Shown: positions 15,690-25,631 of the stretch, one piece after another
How positions within the stretch are numbered: position 1 is the first letter of the stretch
Layout of the letters: each line of letters starts with the position of its first letter
Assembly: GCA_002495535.1 (NCBI GenBank)
Contig: DAFX01000061.1
Location: 9,646 to 47,321, forward strand
DNA: 37,676 nt
Direction of reading: 5' to 3'
From: Euryarchaeota archaeon UBA433
GTDB taxonomy: Archaea; Thermoplasmatota; Poseidoniia; Poseidoniales; Poseidoniaceae
Program-made: the position numbers and the translations under genes
Notes under the pieces: generated by a model
What the model saw: only the letters and a program-made list of their open reading frames with translations
Told to the model about the DNA's origin: nothing
Databases searched by the model: none

Positions 15690-18600
15690 TCATTCGTTGG
15701 CCATTTCGCCTTCAAAAGTTTGAGTCAACCATGTGACAACGCCCAGCAGTGCTGCAGAAGCGAGTAAAATTGTCAACAAGCCCGTTACCGAGGAACCGCC
15801 TATGAGCACCACTCCGGCAAGGATCCATGCAAGCACCAAATCAAGTGCACCCACAACCCTCCAACCCTTCCGGAGGGTCAAGATACCACTCACCCAAGAG
15901 GTCGTGGATGCGATGAGGACGAACACCACTGCATAGACCAGGTCTGGGTATCCAAAGCAAGCGACAAACAACAAGAGGTGAAGCGCCCAAAGGCCAGAAG
16001 GCAGCCATAAACCGAGTCGGTTGACGACTGTCCAAGCGATGAACCCGACCGTGATGAGCGCCATTCCAGTTGTCACAAGATAGGTCGGTACGGCCGAAGC
16101 ACCAATCAACTCTGGCGCCCAAACCATGATCCCTTGAATGACGATGGGGAGGGACACCCAAGCAATCAACACCGGCGCTGGTTGTTGCCACCATACGCTG
16201 CGTCGGGCCGTACAAGCGAGTGCAAGAAGGCCTGCAACTCCGAAGGAGAGCACGATGACAGCAATCACCCAAGCAGAGCGTCCAGCAGCACCTCGATGAT
16301 CGGGCATGGACCTAGCAATGCGTTTTCCTTCAACCCAATCAAAGCCAAGAACGGCGCCAACCAAGACCACTTCAATTCCGAATAAGGGGAGGGACCAATC
16401 CAACCCGTAATCTGCGAACGGATCGAAATTGAACGGAATCGGGACTTCGCCACCAATCAAGAGGCAGATCACTCGATCCATCATGGTGAGGAACACAACC
16501 CCTTCCAATGCATTCGGTAATCGCAAGCCAAGGTCGTTGCGCCCGATTAAGCCGAGGCCAGAAAGCATCAACAAACCACCAATGAGGATCAAAAGATGAA
16601 TTGTACTTTCCAACTCAACAACCGATTCGGACGCCCTTCCTGCGACATGAATCAAGACAAGGCCGCCCATGCCAATGGCGATAGGCGCCTCAATGCCCAT
16701 AATGTCGGGGAGGCGTAAACCAATCTCGTTGGCCCTCAATCGCGCTGCACCCACAAACAGCAAGGACAGCATGACGCCAAAACCAAGCCCGATCATCGTG
16801 GCCCCGGTCAAAAATGACAACACAGTGGTGGCCAGAATGGTGGTGATCAAGAACATCAAAGTGATGACAGGTTGATGATGGATGTCGCCAACTTCGAGGT
16901 CGTGTTGTCCTGAAGTGCTCCAATTCTTCGAGCGTTTTCGTTGTTTTTCGGCGAGTTCAAGAAGTTCCGTATCAATAAGGCGGAGGGTCGCTTGGGGACC
17001 AACCCCATCCTCTGAATCAGATGCCGCAAGCGGAGCTTCTGTTTGGGCCAGTTCTAACAGATCATCAACCGCCCCAGTTTTCCCGTCATTGGATTGCTCT
17101 ACCAAATCAAGCGCGTTACCGCCCTGCCCTTGTGACGAAGCGGCGATGAAGGCTTGCATACGTTCTCGCTTCTCTTGAATTCGAATCAAGCGGTCATCTC
17201 GCTTCGCTAGCGCCCGGAGCCCCGCACGGAACTCGCCCTTGTCTGCAAGATATACACCCGAGCCAACGAAGGCCAAAATCGAGGCTAAAACGACCAACGA
17301 GAGGTTGAGCATCATGCCTGCAAGCCCCATTGAAACGATCAAACCCAGAGCGGCAAAAGCCGGAGGCAACAGTTTCTCCAATGTCGCCGCCCGTCTGAGG
17401 TAGAATGTTAGGGCAACAAGACCAACTACGCAAAGCAGCAGTAAATTAGCATCTGGCGAGAGCATCTTATCGGCACCAGTCAGGTTTACATTGGTCATAG
17501 GCTCCAGGCTAATGACGATGTAAAAGGCAGACATGAAGCCAAGCATCAGCGTCAACAAACGCCCGGGCAACGCCTCTGCGATTTCTAAATCAATGAGACT
17601 TGCACCTTCCCTTTTACGCCGGTCTGTCGCCAACAACATCAGTCCGCAAGCAGCCACTAAGATCATGGCCCAGAACGCCGATTGGCCGTAGCGCCAAACC
17701 AAAATCAAGGCAAAAACGCCCCAGACGGTCATCAGACTTCGAGGCTTCCCCATATGGCGCCCCCGCCACACCATGAGAGCGTGGCCGATAAGCAACAGGC
17801 CCATGACGACCAGCAGCCCAGGCATGGGCATACTCCCTGGCCTTGTCACAGCCCAAATGACGATGACAGAGAAAATGAAACTCAAATTCCATAACTTTGC
17901 CAACCCCGAATCTCTGAATCGGGCCCCTATTTCTGAAGCACCAGCAAGCCGGGTTGCAAGGTTCAAACCCGTTTCACCATGATGGACATTGACGGTAATT
18001 TGTTGCACCACCAACACCCCCATCCACAAAGCGAGATCGATTTCATCCAGCACAATTGGAATCAGATCCATGGAGACGATTCGAGCTTCAGCATTGGTAG
18101 CAAACAACATCAGCCACACCCAGGGCGCGAGCACGGCCATTCCAGCAATGGAAGGCGAATTTCGTTGAACAGCGAGCCAAGATAATCCAATCCAAACTGC
18201 ACCTTGCGATGCGAGCAATGCTCGACCATTCCCCTCCATTTCACCGGCGGGGATCAGTAAAGTAAGTAAAATTACGATCACGCCGCCACCCATCCAGAGC
18301 ACATGGTCGGAAACTGAAGTTTGATTTTGCAGCAATGCCGCTGTCGTGAGTCCTGCGCTCAGCACCGCATAGAGGCTGTACGCGCTCAAGCCCCCGGGAA
18401 GAGTGAGATCAAAGGCACCGGATTCCATCAAAGAGAGGCCGATCAACATCACCGGCGCGGGATAGAGGATGAAGGGGGCGAGCCGTTGAATGCGGACGCC
18501 GCGCACAACGAGGTAAGAGGCGCTGAATGCAGAAACTAAAAGCAACAACTGTGCCAGTGCATAACCAGTTTCCAGTCGGTGTGCCGCGATGGCTAGCAAC

Positions 18601-19667
18601 GCCCCAATCATACCGAGTCCAACCGAAACGGACCACAATGCAGGCTTGCCAAGTCCGAGCGCTTCAAGCGCGCTTGAGAACCAATTTTCCGAACGAACGA
18701 ACGCCGCTGCAACCACCGCATTTGTCGCTGTAACGCCCGCCATCAATAGGAACAGCAGCAATTCATCTTCGAAGCCGACCAAATTGATGCCAAACAAGAC
18801 CCAGTTCTCAGACAGGGCGTGCACGCCGACCCAAAGGTAAGACGAAGCAATCCCCAGGCTTGCGAGGTTGCCCGACTTTCGCATGAAAGCAAGACCGTGC
18901 ATAAGCAGCGTACCGATCCCCACCATCGCCGCTACCCCAACCTGTCCGTAGAGAGCGCCTGCTGCGCTTCCAACAATCAACAAGATCAACGTGGCCTGCG
19001 CGGCGATCGCATCCTCGTTGTGCCTCTGAGCAATGGCGATGTTACCGGCGATGATAAACAACAAACTGACACCGAGCGTTTCGCTGGCTCCGAGGGGGGA
19101 TGCATCGAACCAACCCCAATGCCATGCATCGAGGGCGAGCCCGTAGAACAGTTTCATCGAAATGATAACCCATGTGACGCCCAAAAGGCGCATGCTCGGT
19201 TTGGGGATCCATCGTTCTCCGAAAAAGAGACCAAGTAAGCCCATAGAAAACAAACCAATGCCGCTGAGAACCGGTGGGAGCACGGTGCCGACAAGGGCGC
19301 CGATAGCAGACCACACCAACACCATCGCAACGAGCAGACCAAGGCCCAACCTTCGCTCACCATGAACGGCGATATCTTCAACGCTGTCCATCTCGGGAGC
19401 GTGAGTTACCGTGCCATCCCTTTGAATGGCACCAGGCCCGTCATCGAAGTCTGCTCCTTCGCTAAAAATCGAAACGATTTCCCCAACCGCCTCGTCGTTT
19501 ATTTTTTGCTTTGGTTCAGGGGCTTCATCTACAGGGGTGGAAGGTTCTTCTTGTTGAACCATGAAGGAACCGATATCAATTCCCTTTGCCTTCTGAAATT
19601 CTCGTTTACGCAACACATCGTCACGCGGCGGAGTGGGAGAAAAACCGTCCTCCGCCTCATCAGCCAT
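15690..19667 (-). CDS. Giant polytopic membrane protein, unknown family
   Basis: 1325 residues. The first 105 are acidic, hydrophilic and probably cytoplasmic. By eye about 24 hydrophobic segments follow to residue 812. A hydrophilic region of about 120 residues comes next, with a basic coiled-coil-like part (RDDRLIRIQEKRERMQAF) and an acidic Leu-rich part. About 13 more hydrophobic segments complete the protein. I see no transporter, glycosyltransferase or respiratory-complex motif and few charged residues within the segments. The second half repeats a motif: EIGLRLPDI near 980, DLGLRLPNAL near 1045 and RLGLWLPSGL near 1218. The frame is uninterrupted, so it is unlikely to be a misassembled fusion. 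It is convergent with the mutase gene and divergent from pckA. Confidence 0.85.
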   Translation of the reverse strand: MADEAEDGFSPTPPRDDVLRKREFQKAKGIDIGSFMVQQEEPSTPVDEAPEPKQKINDEAVGEIVSIFSEGADFDDGPGAIQRDGTVTHAPEMDSVEDIAVHGERRLGLGLLVAMVLVWSAIGALVGTVLPPVLSGIGLFSMGLLGLFFGERWIPKPSMRLLGVTWVIISMKLFYGLALDAWHWGWFDASPLGASETLGVSLLFIIAGNIAIAQRHNEDAIAAQATLILLIVGSAAGALYGQVGVAAMVGIGTLLMHGLAFMRKSGNLASLGIASSYLWVGVHALSENWVLFGINLVGFEDELLLFLLMAGVTATNAVVAAAFVRSENWFSSALEALGLGKPALWSVSVGLGMIGALLAIAAHRLETGYALAQLLLLVSAFSASYLVVRGVRIQRLAPFILYPAPVMLIGLSLMESGAFDLTLPGGLSAYSLYAVLSAGLTTAALLQNQTSVSDHVLWMGGGVIVILLTLLIPAGEMEGNGRALLASQGAVWIGLSWLAVQRNSPSIAGMAVLAPWVWLMLFATNAEARIVSMDLIPIVLDEIDLALWMGVLVVQQITVNVHHGETGLNLATRLAGASEIGARFRDSGLAKLWNLSFIFSVIVIWAVTRPGSMPMPGLLVVMGLLLIGHALMVWRGRHMGKPRSLMTVWGVFALILVWRYGQSAFWAMILVAACGLMLLATDRRKREGASLIDLEIAEALPGRLLTLMLGFMSAFYIVISLEPMTNVNLTGADKMLSPDANLLLLCVVGLVALTFYLRRAATLEKLLPPAFAALGLIVSMGLAGMMLNLSLVVLASILAFVGSGVYLADKGEFRAGLRALAKRDDRLIRIQEKRERMQAFIAASSQGQGGNALDLVEQSNDGKTGAVDDLLELAQTEAPLAASDSEDGVGPQATLRLIDTELLELAEKQRKRSKNWSTSGQHDLEVGDIHHQPVITLMFLITTILATTVLSFLTGATMIGLGFGVMLSLLFVGAARLRANEIGLRLPDIMGIEAPIAIGMGGLVLIHVAGRASESVVELESTIHLLILIGGLLMLSGLGLIGRNDLGLRLPNALEGVVFLTMMDRVICLLIGGEVPIPFNFDPFADYGLDWSLPLFGIEVVLVGAVLGFDWVEGKRIARSMPDHRGAAGRSAWVIAVIVLSFGVAGLLALACTARRSVWWQQPAPVLIAWVSLPIVIQGIMVWAPELIGASAVPTYLVTTGMALITVGFIAWTVVNRLGLWLPSGLWALHLLLFVACFGYPDLVYAVVFVLIASTTSWVSGILTLRKGWRVVGALDLVLAWILAGVVLIGGSSVTGLLTILLASAALLGVVTWLTQTFEGEMANE

Positions 19668-19855
19668 GCCCCGTCCTCAACCTTGCTCCCTTGAATGCTT
19701 TCTCGCCCCGCTCGGAACGGAGGGCGATTTGGTGCACAAACAACACCTACTGAATGCAAAACGAAGTGCGCCGCCCCAGTTGGCGACCCCCCATCGGACC
19801 GCTTTCGCAACCCCCTCACCAAAAGGGACAAAGAGGGCCTGTTTTACGCATTGGC

Positions 19856-21454
19856 ATGGCCGAAGCCCACGGGGCCCCCACAGGGGACCTTTCTTCGTAC
19901 GGAATCACCCCCGCTGGTGATGTATACTGGAACCAAGACGCTCCTACTTTGATCGAACTCGCTGTCGCTCGCGGCGAAGGCGTGTTCAGCGCCCACAAAG
20001 CCCTTGTCACCGAAACGGGAGAACGAACGGGGCGTTCTCCAAATGACAAGTTCATTGTCGATGAATCAACCACAACGAACGACATCAATTGGGGCGACGT
20101 GAACGTTTCCACCGACCTCGATACCTTCGTCCGCATGCGGGCTAAAGTCGTTGAGTACCTTTCGGCACAACCAACTCTTTTCGTCCAAGACCTGTACTGC
20201 GGCGCTGATTTCAGCGAGGCTCTGCCAATCCGAGTGGTCAACCACAACGCTTGGCACAACGCGTTCGCTCGTAACATGTTCATTCGGCCGAATGAAGAAC
20301 AACTTCAGAGCCACACCCCTGAATTCACCGTCCTCCACGCTCCACATTTCGAGGCTGACCCCGAAGATGGACTCAATTCTCACTGCTTTGTGATCGTCAA
20401 CTATGCGGCAAAAGAAGTCATCATTGGCGGCACCCGATATGCAGGTGAAATCAAAAAATCCATCTTCTCTGTGATGAACCTTATTTTGCCCAAAAAAGGC
20501 ATCCTCCCAATGCATTGCTCTGCCAACACAACCGGAGAAAACACGGCGATTTTCTTTGGCCTTTCCGGCACGGGTAAAACCACCCTTTCCGCAGATCCAA
20601 AGCGGGCCCTCATCGGTGACGACGAGCACGGCTGGGGCTCAAATGGGGTCTTCAACTTTGAAGGCGGCTGCTATGCAAAACTCATCGATTTGTCTGAAGA
20701 AGACGAGCCAGCAATTTTCGGAACCACGCGAAAGTTTGGTACAGTTTTGGAGAACATTGTCATGGACGAGAATGGAATCCCTGACTTCACCGATACGAGC
20801 AAAACCCAGAACACACGTGGGTCTTACCCGATTGAATTCATCGAAAACCGCACCCTCGATTCGAAAGGTGGCCACCCACAGAACGTCATTTTCCTGACCT
20901 GTGACGCCTTCGGCGTTCTCCCTCCAATTTCAAGACTCACCCCCGACCAAGCTGCCTACCACTTCATCTCCGGCTACACCGCAAAGGTCGCAGGAACCGA
21001 AGTTGGCGTGAAAGAGCCACAAGCAACTTTCTCTGCTTGCTTCGGTGAACCGTTCATGCCCATGCACCCTGGCGTGTACGCAGACTTGCTCTCTTCCAAG
21101 ATGGCTGAACACGGGGCAACGGCCTGGCTGATCAACACCGGTTGGTCCGGTGGCGCTTACGGAGTCGGCAGCCGTATGAAAATCCGCCACACTCGAGCCA
21201 TGCTCAACGCAGCACTCGATGGTGATTTGGACAATGTAGAATTTGTTAAAGACGACAGATTCGGTTTCGAGATTCCACTGGCCTGTCCAAACGTTCCTTC
21301 TGAAGTATTGCAACCACGCAGCACGTGGGAGAACAAAGAGGCGTTCGATGCAACAGCCGACAAGTTGGCCACTATGTTCAACGACAACTTTGCCCGCTAC
21401 GCTCAAGGTGTTTCCAAAGCCGTTAACAGCTCCGCACCAACACCAAGTGCATGA
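19856..21454 (+). CDS. pckA: Phosphoenolpyruvate carboxykinase, ATP type
   Basis: 532 residues, close to the usual bacterial ATP-PEPCK length of about 540. It interconverts oxaloacetate plus ATP with PEP plus carbon dioxide plus ADP at the entry to gluconeogenesis. The N-terminus (SSYGITPAGDVYWN) and ETGERTGRSPNDKFIV match this family. The kinase loop GLSGTGKTTLS is near residue 235, GDDEHGWG near 255, and the metal and substrate region NTGWSGGAYGVGSRM near 425-440. The frame extends upstream to 19754, but those residues are Pro- and Arg-rich and unlike the family, so the ATG at 19856 is taken. The stop abuts the stop of the convergent polymerase gene. Confidence 0.95.
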   Translation: MAEAHGAPTGDLSSYGITPAGDVYWNQDAPTLIELAVARGEGVFSAHKALVTETGERTGRSPNDKFIVDESTTTNDINWGDVNVSTDLDTFVRMRAKVVEYLSAQPTLFVQDLYCGADFSEALPIRVVNHNAWHNAFARNMFIRPNEEQLQSHTPEFTVLHAPHFEADPEDGLNSHCFVIVNYAAKEVIIGGTRYAGEIKKSIFSVMNLILPKKGILPMHCSANTTGENTAIFFGLSGTGKTTLSADPKRALIGDDEHGWGSNGVFNFEGGCYAKLIDLSEEDEPAIFGTTRKFGTVLENIVMDENGIPDFTDTSKTQNTRGSYPIEFIENRTLDSKGGHPQNVIFLTCDAFGVLPPISRLTPDQAAYHFISGYTAKVAGTEVGVKEPQATFSACFGEPFMPMHPGVYADLLSSKMAEHGATAWLINTGWSGGAYGVGSRMKIRHTRAMLNAALDGDLDNVEFVKDDRFGFEIPLACPNVPSEVLQPRSTWENKEAFDATADKLATMFNDNFARYAQGVSKAVNSSAPTPSA

Positions 21455-24400
21455 TCACAAGAAGTCGCTCAGAGAGAGTTGCTTCGCTCGATCGTTATTG
21501 AACAGTGAATCAACGCTGTCAGCCAGCCATTCAACATTCTGCTTCGTGTAATTGTCGACCCCATAGGTCGCCATAACGTGCTTTGTCACTTTGATGTACT
21601 TGCGAACTGCACCCTCGGAGACCGTGAGTGCAAGATTTCCACCGCACAATCCCCCTTCAGTTTTGGCAACACCCACGCTTGCTAAACCACGGCCCGAGGC
21701 CTTCTTTGGTTGGATACAATTGCCGGCAATCGGCATCCTGCGGTAGGAGTGTGCGCATTTTAGGCAACGAACCTTTTGGCGTGCATAGGCGTTCATATTT
21801 CCTCGAAGATCGGGCAAAAAGTGCGAACGAACAACACTTGAGGCCACCGTTCTCACATCAACACCTCGTAGACGATGGCCCAAGTCGAGTTGCCCGTTCA
21901 TTTTGTCAATCATCGTATCGAGTGTTTTGTAGGCCGAAAGTGCAGGTCCAGCATCGATTGCGTGGCAATCATGCGTGTACCCATAGCCCCGTACCGCAGC
22001 AATACTCCCCAGTCTTCGCTCAACAAAGTCCATCCGTTCCGCAATCGTTTTTGGATGTGGCTGGTTAAGCGTTGTCTCATAGAAATCTCGTTCATAGAAC
22101 CATCCTGAGTCCACGTTGAGCGCCTCTTTATCCACTTCAGTGGGGTTGAGTCGAGTGGTCAACACCAAGGGCGCATCCATCAGTCCACCGCGGTTCGCAG
22201 GTAGAATTTCTCTGCTGAAATTGAGCAACCCGTCCATGAGGAGCATGATTGCATCTTCGTCTCCGTCACAGTTCCGTCGCTTCGAAGCGTGGAACAGCGG
22301 GTGAGCATAGCCACCCGAGCAATCAGCCCAGCCGATGATCCGACTGAGCACGCCACCCGAGGTGTGTGGGGCGAGAGCGCAGATAAGATGGCCAACCAGG
22401 TCGTCAGGAGTGTTGACGTTGTAGTACGGCTCCATACCATAGAACCGAACAAGTAAATCATCGATAAATTTGGCTGTACGAACGAAGAAGTCGCCAGCAT
22501 TCTTCGCCACAATGAAATCCTGTGGGAAAATTTCCAGCATTTGTTCATCGCTTTGCAGCGGGGCGCCATCGACGTCATGGGTGTAGCCGAGCGATTCGAT
22601 AGTTTGCCAGTTCACGCCAATTTCACGGGGGGTGAAGTGAGTTACTGGCACGTCACTCATGTCAAAACGAACGGTCCCATCACGGAACACTGGCAATTCG
22701 AATTTCGCTCGCAACAGGCCCTTTTCGATGGCTTCAGGAGTTTGATCCCTGGATGCGATTTTCTTCATGCATTTGACCTGCCGAGGGATGCGATCCATGC
22801 CGAGGCGAATACGTGCGTCTTCCAAAATTGTGTCAAGGCGAACCGATTGAATTTCACCACGGCGTCGCCTGTTGCTGTTTCCGGATTCCCTCATGGCAGT
22901 CCGTCCTCCACAATTGACGCCCACACGCTCTTCTCCACGCTCGTCGACAAGCCTGTGGTGGCAAACAACAAACGGTGATTCTTTGCCACACTTTGAGCAA
23001 ATGCGCCGCCCCATCTGGACTCGAATCGTTTGCTTCTCAACAGCATTTGCTAACAGACGTTGATTTCCACCTGTCAAATCGATGGGAAACAATGCGTGAG
23101 TCATTGGATTCATGATACGAGGAGCGGCTTTTTCTGGCCGCCCCATTCTGCAGCCAACGCGAACGGGCGCGGAATGTTCCCATCTCAGGTCGGAGATTTT
23201 GCGAACCTGCAAAAGAATGCCATCGACGGCGTGATCGTCTTCATTGATTTGAGCGGCAAGGTATTGTTCAGGGTCCTCGGGCCCAGGATCGGGGACTTTG
23301 TCGGCTGCATCCCTGCCGACTTTGTCGGTTTCAGCTATGCCTAGCCCACGCTGGCGAGCATCGGTTTCTGCAGCAATTCTGACCGTTGCTTTTGCCTTCT
23401 CTAGTTCACTCAGGCGATGCCGTTCTGCGGTGAGGATGATGTGTGCTTTTCGCAATTCCTCGATGCGTGCGTCAAACCGTACACGAGCATCGACAATACG
23501 CAGTGGCTTTTGTTCTTCAAAGCTGAAACCAAAGCCTTCCAAGACCGCTGGCCACCCGGATGTGAGGATCAAATCGTCACCGTCATGGTGGTGGCCGAGT
23601 CCCAAAATCATCGCCGTTCCTTTGGCAAAACCATGCTGGATCAGGGTCCAGGCTTCAGGCATTTCGCCACCGAACATTGGCTCGATTGGGCGCAAATCTG
23701 GCCCTGGAATGTCGTGCCCGTCGAGGCCGTCAATAGTTTCGGGGCGGAGCACATCCATCGCTTCGTGCCTCCATCCTTTGACCCCGTCAACAATCCGAAG
23801 TTGGCGATTTTCAGGTCGTGGATACGCCTGCAACCCCTCTTCGGGTGATTCTTGAGGCCCTTTCATGGTGCCGTGTTCTTCGATTTCAGCTCCTTCGAGA
23901 AGGGCCAGCACGCCCGGCACCCATTCGAGTGGTAAATCCTTGAACCAAGGGTTGTGAGGAGGGGGTAACGAGGTCTTGTACCGCAATGAAACGGCTTTTG
24001 CCTGTTCCCATGTCGGCCGTATTTGGCGGAGGTAGAGGTGCCATTTTCTGCGAACATGAAATTGTGAATCGGGGTCTTCAGCGTCTTCGGGATGAAGCCC
24101 AGGTGCGCCATCTGGGGCTTCATCACGCTTCAAGTCCAAGATACCGAGGACCTCGTCAACTGCTTCTTCATTGGGCAATTCTTCGAGCAAATCACTGGCC
24201 CACCAATCGTCACAATAGCCCGCTGGGACGAGGTTTTTGTTGTTCTCCATGAACTCACCATAGCCCAAGACCAGTTCCCCATTGTCCCATACGGCCCCAA
24301 CCTTGGAACGGATCAGTGCAAAACTGGGGGCGTCATCCAAACGAAGGAACCGCCCGTCTCGCAGGACGACCCACGGACCCTCAGTGTGATCAGAAGGGGT

Positions 24401-25576
24401 GATTGCGCAGGCCTTACCCGGGCGTTCGATTTTCATTTGTGTACCGATTGTGATGAAATCATCCATGGCCAACATCGATGCCGTGTTGGTTGAAGCCGCG
24501 GCCAAACCCGACGGACGGGCTCGCCCGTATCGCAAACGAAAGCCGCCGGCTTCCAGCGGGGCGCCAAACACGGGGCGGCCAGCGATAATGTCCCGCATGA
24601 ATTTGGTGATTGTAGGGACCTTTCTTGACTTGAACTTGGGGCCAGATCCATCAGTATCCTTCTCTTTGCCTCTCGCAGCAAATTTAGAGATAAAATCCCA
24701 CCCGGGAACGCTCAAACGTTCCGTATGCTTCTGGATTTTAGGCGCCTTCAAGCACATTCCTTCACCGATGACAAGAAGAACACCGCCGCGAATCCTTGGC
24801 TCGTCGATGTTGCGAACCCGGCCGTATCCAGCGCACTCAATGCGTTCTGTTGATTCGCCATTGATCATGATGGGGCACGCTCGTACAATTTCATCAATTT
24901 CGTCCGGCGAGGGTCGGTACTGGAGGTTGCCACGGTACAAACCGAATTCTTCCTTGACACGTTCGACCTCAGGATCGGTTGGCTGGTAGTGCCCAATGTT
25001 CAATTCTCGGCGGATCATATCTGCGATCAAAACCGCCAGCGCCTGAGCCGTACCGCCCGCGGCACGAATGGGTCCCGCGAAATGAACGGAGACAAACTGC
25101 GAACCGTCGATGTTGTTCAGCAAACGGACCTCGCTGATTCCTTCCAGAGGGGCAACAAGCACCGCCTCGGTCAAGACAGCAAGCCCAACGCGCAAACCGA
25201 CATCGATGGCTGTGACGAGATCGTACCCCTTTTCTCTGAAGCCACGGGCAACGGACTGTGCCATCATAATCGATGTTGTTTCACGATCGTGCTCGGCAAG
25301 AAGGAGCCGGATGTCGTCAGCGACTTCGTACCCGTCAAGGTATTCGATGAGGAGTTTTTCAGTTCGTCCAGCAAGATCTGCAGCCCGAGGGATTTCTACG
25401 TATTCTTTGTGGTCGTATCCTTTGTTTCTCGCTTGCTCGGCAATGATATAGGCTTCATCCGCTCGTTCATCGAGCCACTGATGGTATCGAACCATTTCCG
25501 CTTCCAAACGGACCTCATCCACCCCAATCAAAGGGTCGTGGCCCCTGATTTTTCCTGGTGTTGGTTCCGATGACAT
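21455..25576 (-). CDS. polC: DNA polymerase D large (catalytic) subunit DP2
   Basis: 1373 residues. This is the catalytic subunit of the archaea-specific replicative polymerase PolD, which works with DP1 (not in this window). The N-terminal half contains the PolC family block EISEVRLLNNIDGSQFVSVHFAGPIRAAGGTAQAL near 140-180. A zinc-finger region, CSKCGKESPFVVCHH, is near 858, and the catalytic NCDGDEDAIMLL near 1100. A second Cys cluster (CLKCAHSYRR) is near 1268. The final residues QLSLSDFL match the QxxLxxFL PCNA-interacting box. The catalytic motif is uninterrupted, so there is no intein at that commonly invaded site. The protein is about 100 residues longer than the Pyrococcus subunit as I recall it. 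Confidence 0.96.
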   Translation of the reverse strand: MSSEPTPGKIRGHDPLIGVDEVRLEAEMVRYHQWLDERADEAYIIAEQARNKGYDHKEYVEIPRAADLAGRTEKLLIEYLDGYEVADDIRLLLAEHDRETTSIMMAQSVARGFREKGYDLVTAIDVGLRVGLAVLTEAVLVAPLEGISEVRLLNNIDGSQFVSVHFAGPIRAAGGTAQALAVLIADMIRRELNIGHYQPTDPEVERVKEEFGLYRGNLQYRPSPDEIDEIVRACPIMINGESTERIECAGYGRVRNIDEPRIRGGVLLVIGEGMCLKAPKIQKHTERLSVPGWDFISKFAARGKEKDTDGSGPKFKSRKVPTITKFMRDIIAGRPVFGAPLEAGGFRLRYGRARPSGLAAASTNTASMLAMDDFITIGTQMKIERPGKACAITPSDHTEGPWVVLRDGRFLRLDDAPSFALIRSKVGAVWDNGELVLGYGEFMENNKNLVPAGYCDDWWASDLLEELPNEEAVDEVLGILDLKRDEAPDGAPGLHPEDAEDPDSQFHVRRKWHLYLRQIRPTWEQAKAVSLRYKTSLPPPHNPWFKDLPLEWVPGVLALLEGAEIEEHGTMKGPQESPEEGLQAYPRPENRQLRIVDGVKGWRHEAMDVLRPETIDGLDGHDIPGPDLRPIEPMFGGEMPEAWTLIQHGFAKGTAMILGLGHHHDGDDLILTSGWPAVLEGFGFSFEEQKPLRIVDARVRFDARIEELRKAHIILTAERHRLSELEKAKATVRIAAETDARQRGLGIAETDKVGRDAADKVPDPGPEDPEQYLAAQINEDDHAVDGILLQVRKISDLRWEHSAPVRVGCRMGRPEKAAPRIMNPMTHALFPIDLTGGNQRLLANAVEKQTIRVQMGRRICSKCGKESPFVVCHHRLVDERGEERVGVNCGGRTAMRESGNSNRRRRGEIQSVRLDTILEDARIRLGMDRIPRQVKCMKKIASRDQTPEAIEKGLLRAKFELPVFRDGTVRFDMSDVPVTHFTPREIGVNWQTIESLGYTHDVDGAPLQSDEQMLEIFPQDFIVAKNAGDFFVRTAKFIDDLLVRFYGMEPYYNVNTPDDLVGHLICALAPHTSGGVLSRIIGWADCSGGYAHPLFHASKRRNCDGDEDAIMLLMDGLLNFSREILPANRGGLMDAPLVLTTRLNPTEVDKEALNVDSGWFYERDFYETTLNQPHPKTIAERMDFVERRLGSIAAVRGYGYTHDCHAIDAGPALSAYKTLDTMIDKMNGQLDLGHRLRGVDVRTVASSVVRSHFLPDLRGNMNAYARQKVRCLKCAHSYRRMPIAGNCIQPKKASGRGLASVGVAKTEGGLCGGNLALTVSEGAVRKYIKVTKHVMATYGVDNYTKQNVEWLADSVDSLFNNDRAKQLSLSDFL

Positions 25577-25603
25577 GGCACTCCTGTGATGCTTGACGGC
25601 GAC

Positions 25604-25613
25604 CGTTTATGAG
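25604..25613 (+). promoter_or_regulatory. TATA-like element before pyrE
   Basis: CGTTTATGAG is centred about 24 bases before the ATG at 25632, the spacing of a leaderless archaeal transcript. It lies within the 55-base divergent gap between DP2 and pyrE. Confidence 0.3.
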
Positions 25614-25631
25614 AGGCGCGCCCACATCTTG

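Noticed and set aside
19754..19855. Upstream extension of pckA by 34 codons
   Set aside because: The added residues are Pro- and Arg-rich and unlike any PEP carboxykinase N-terminus; the ATG at 19856 fits the family.
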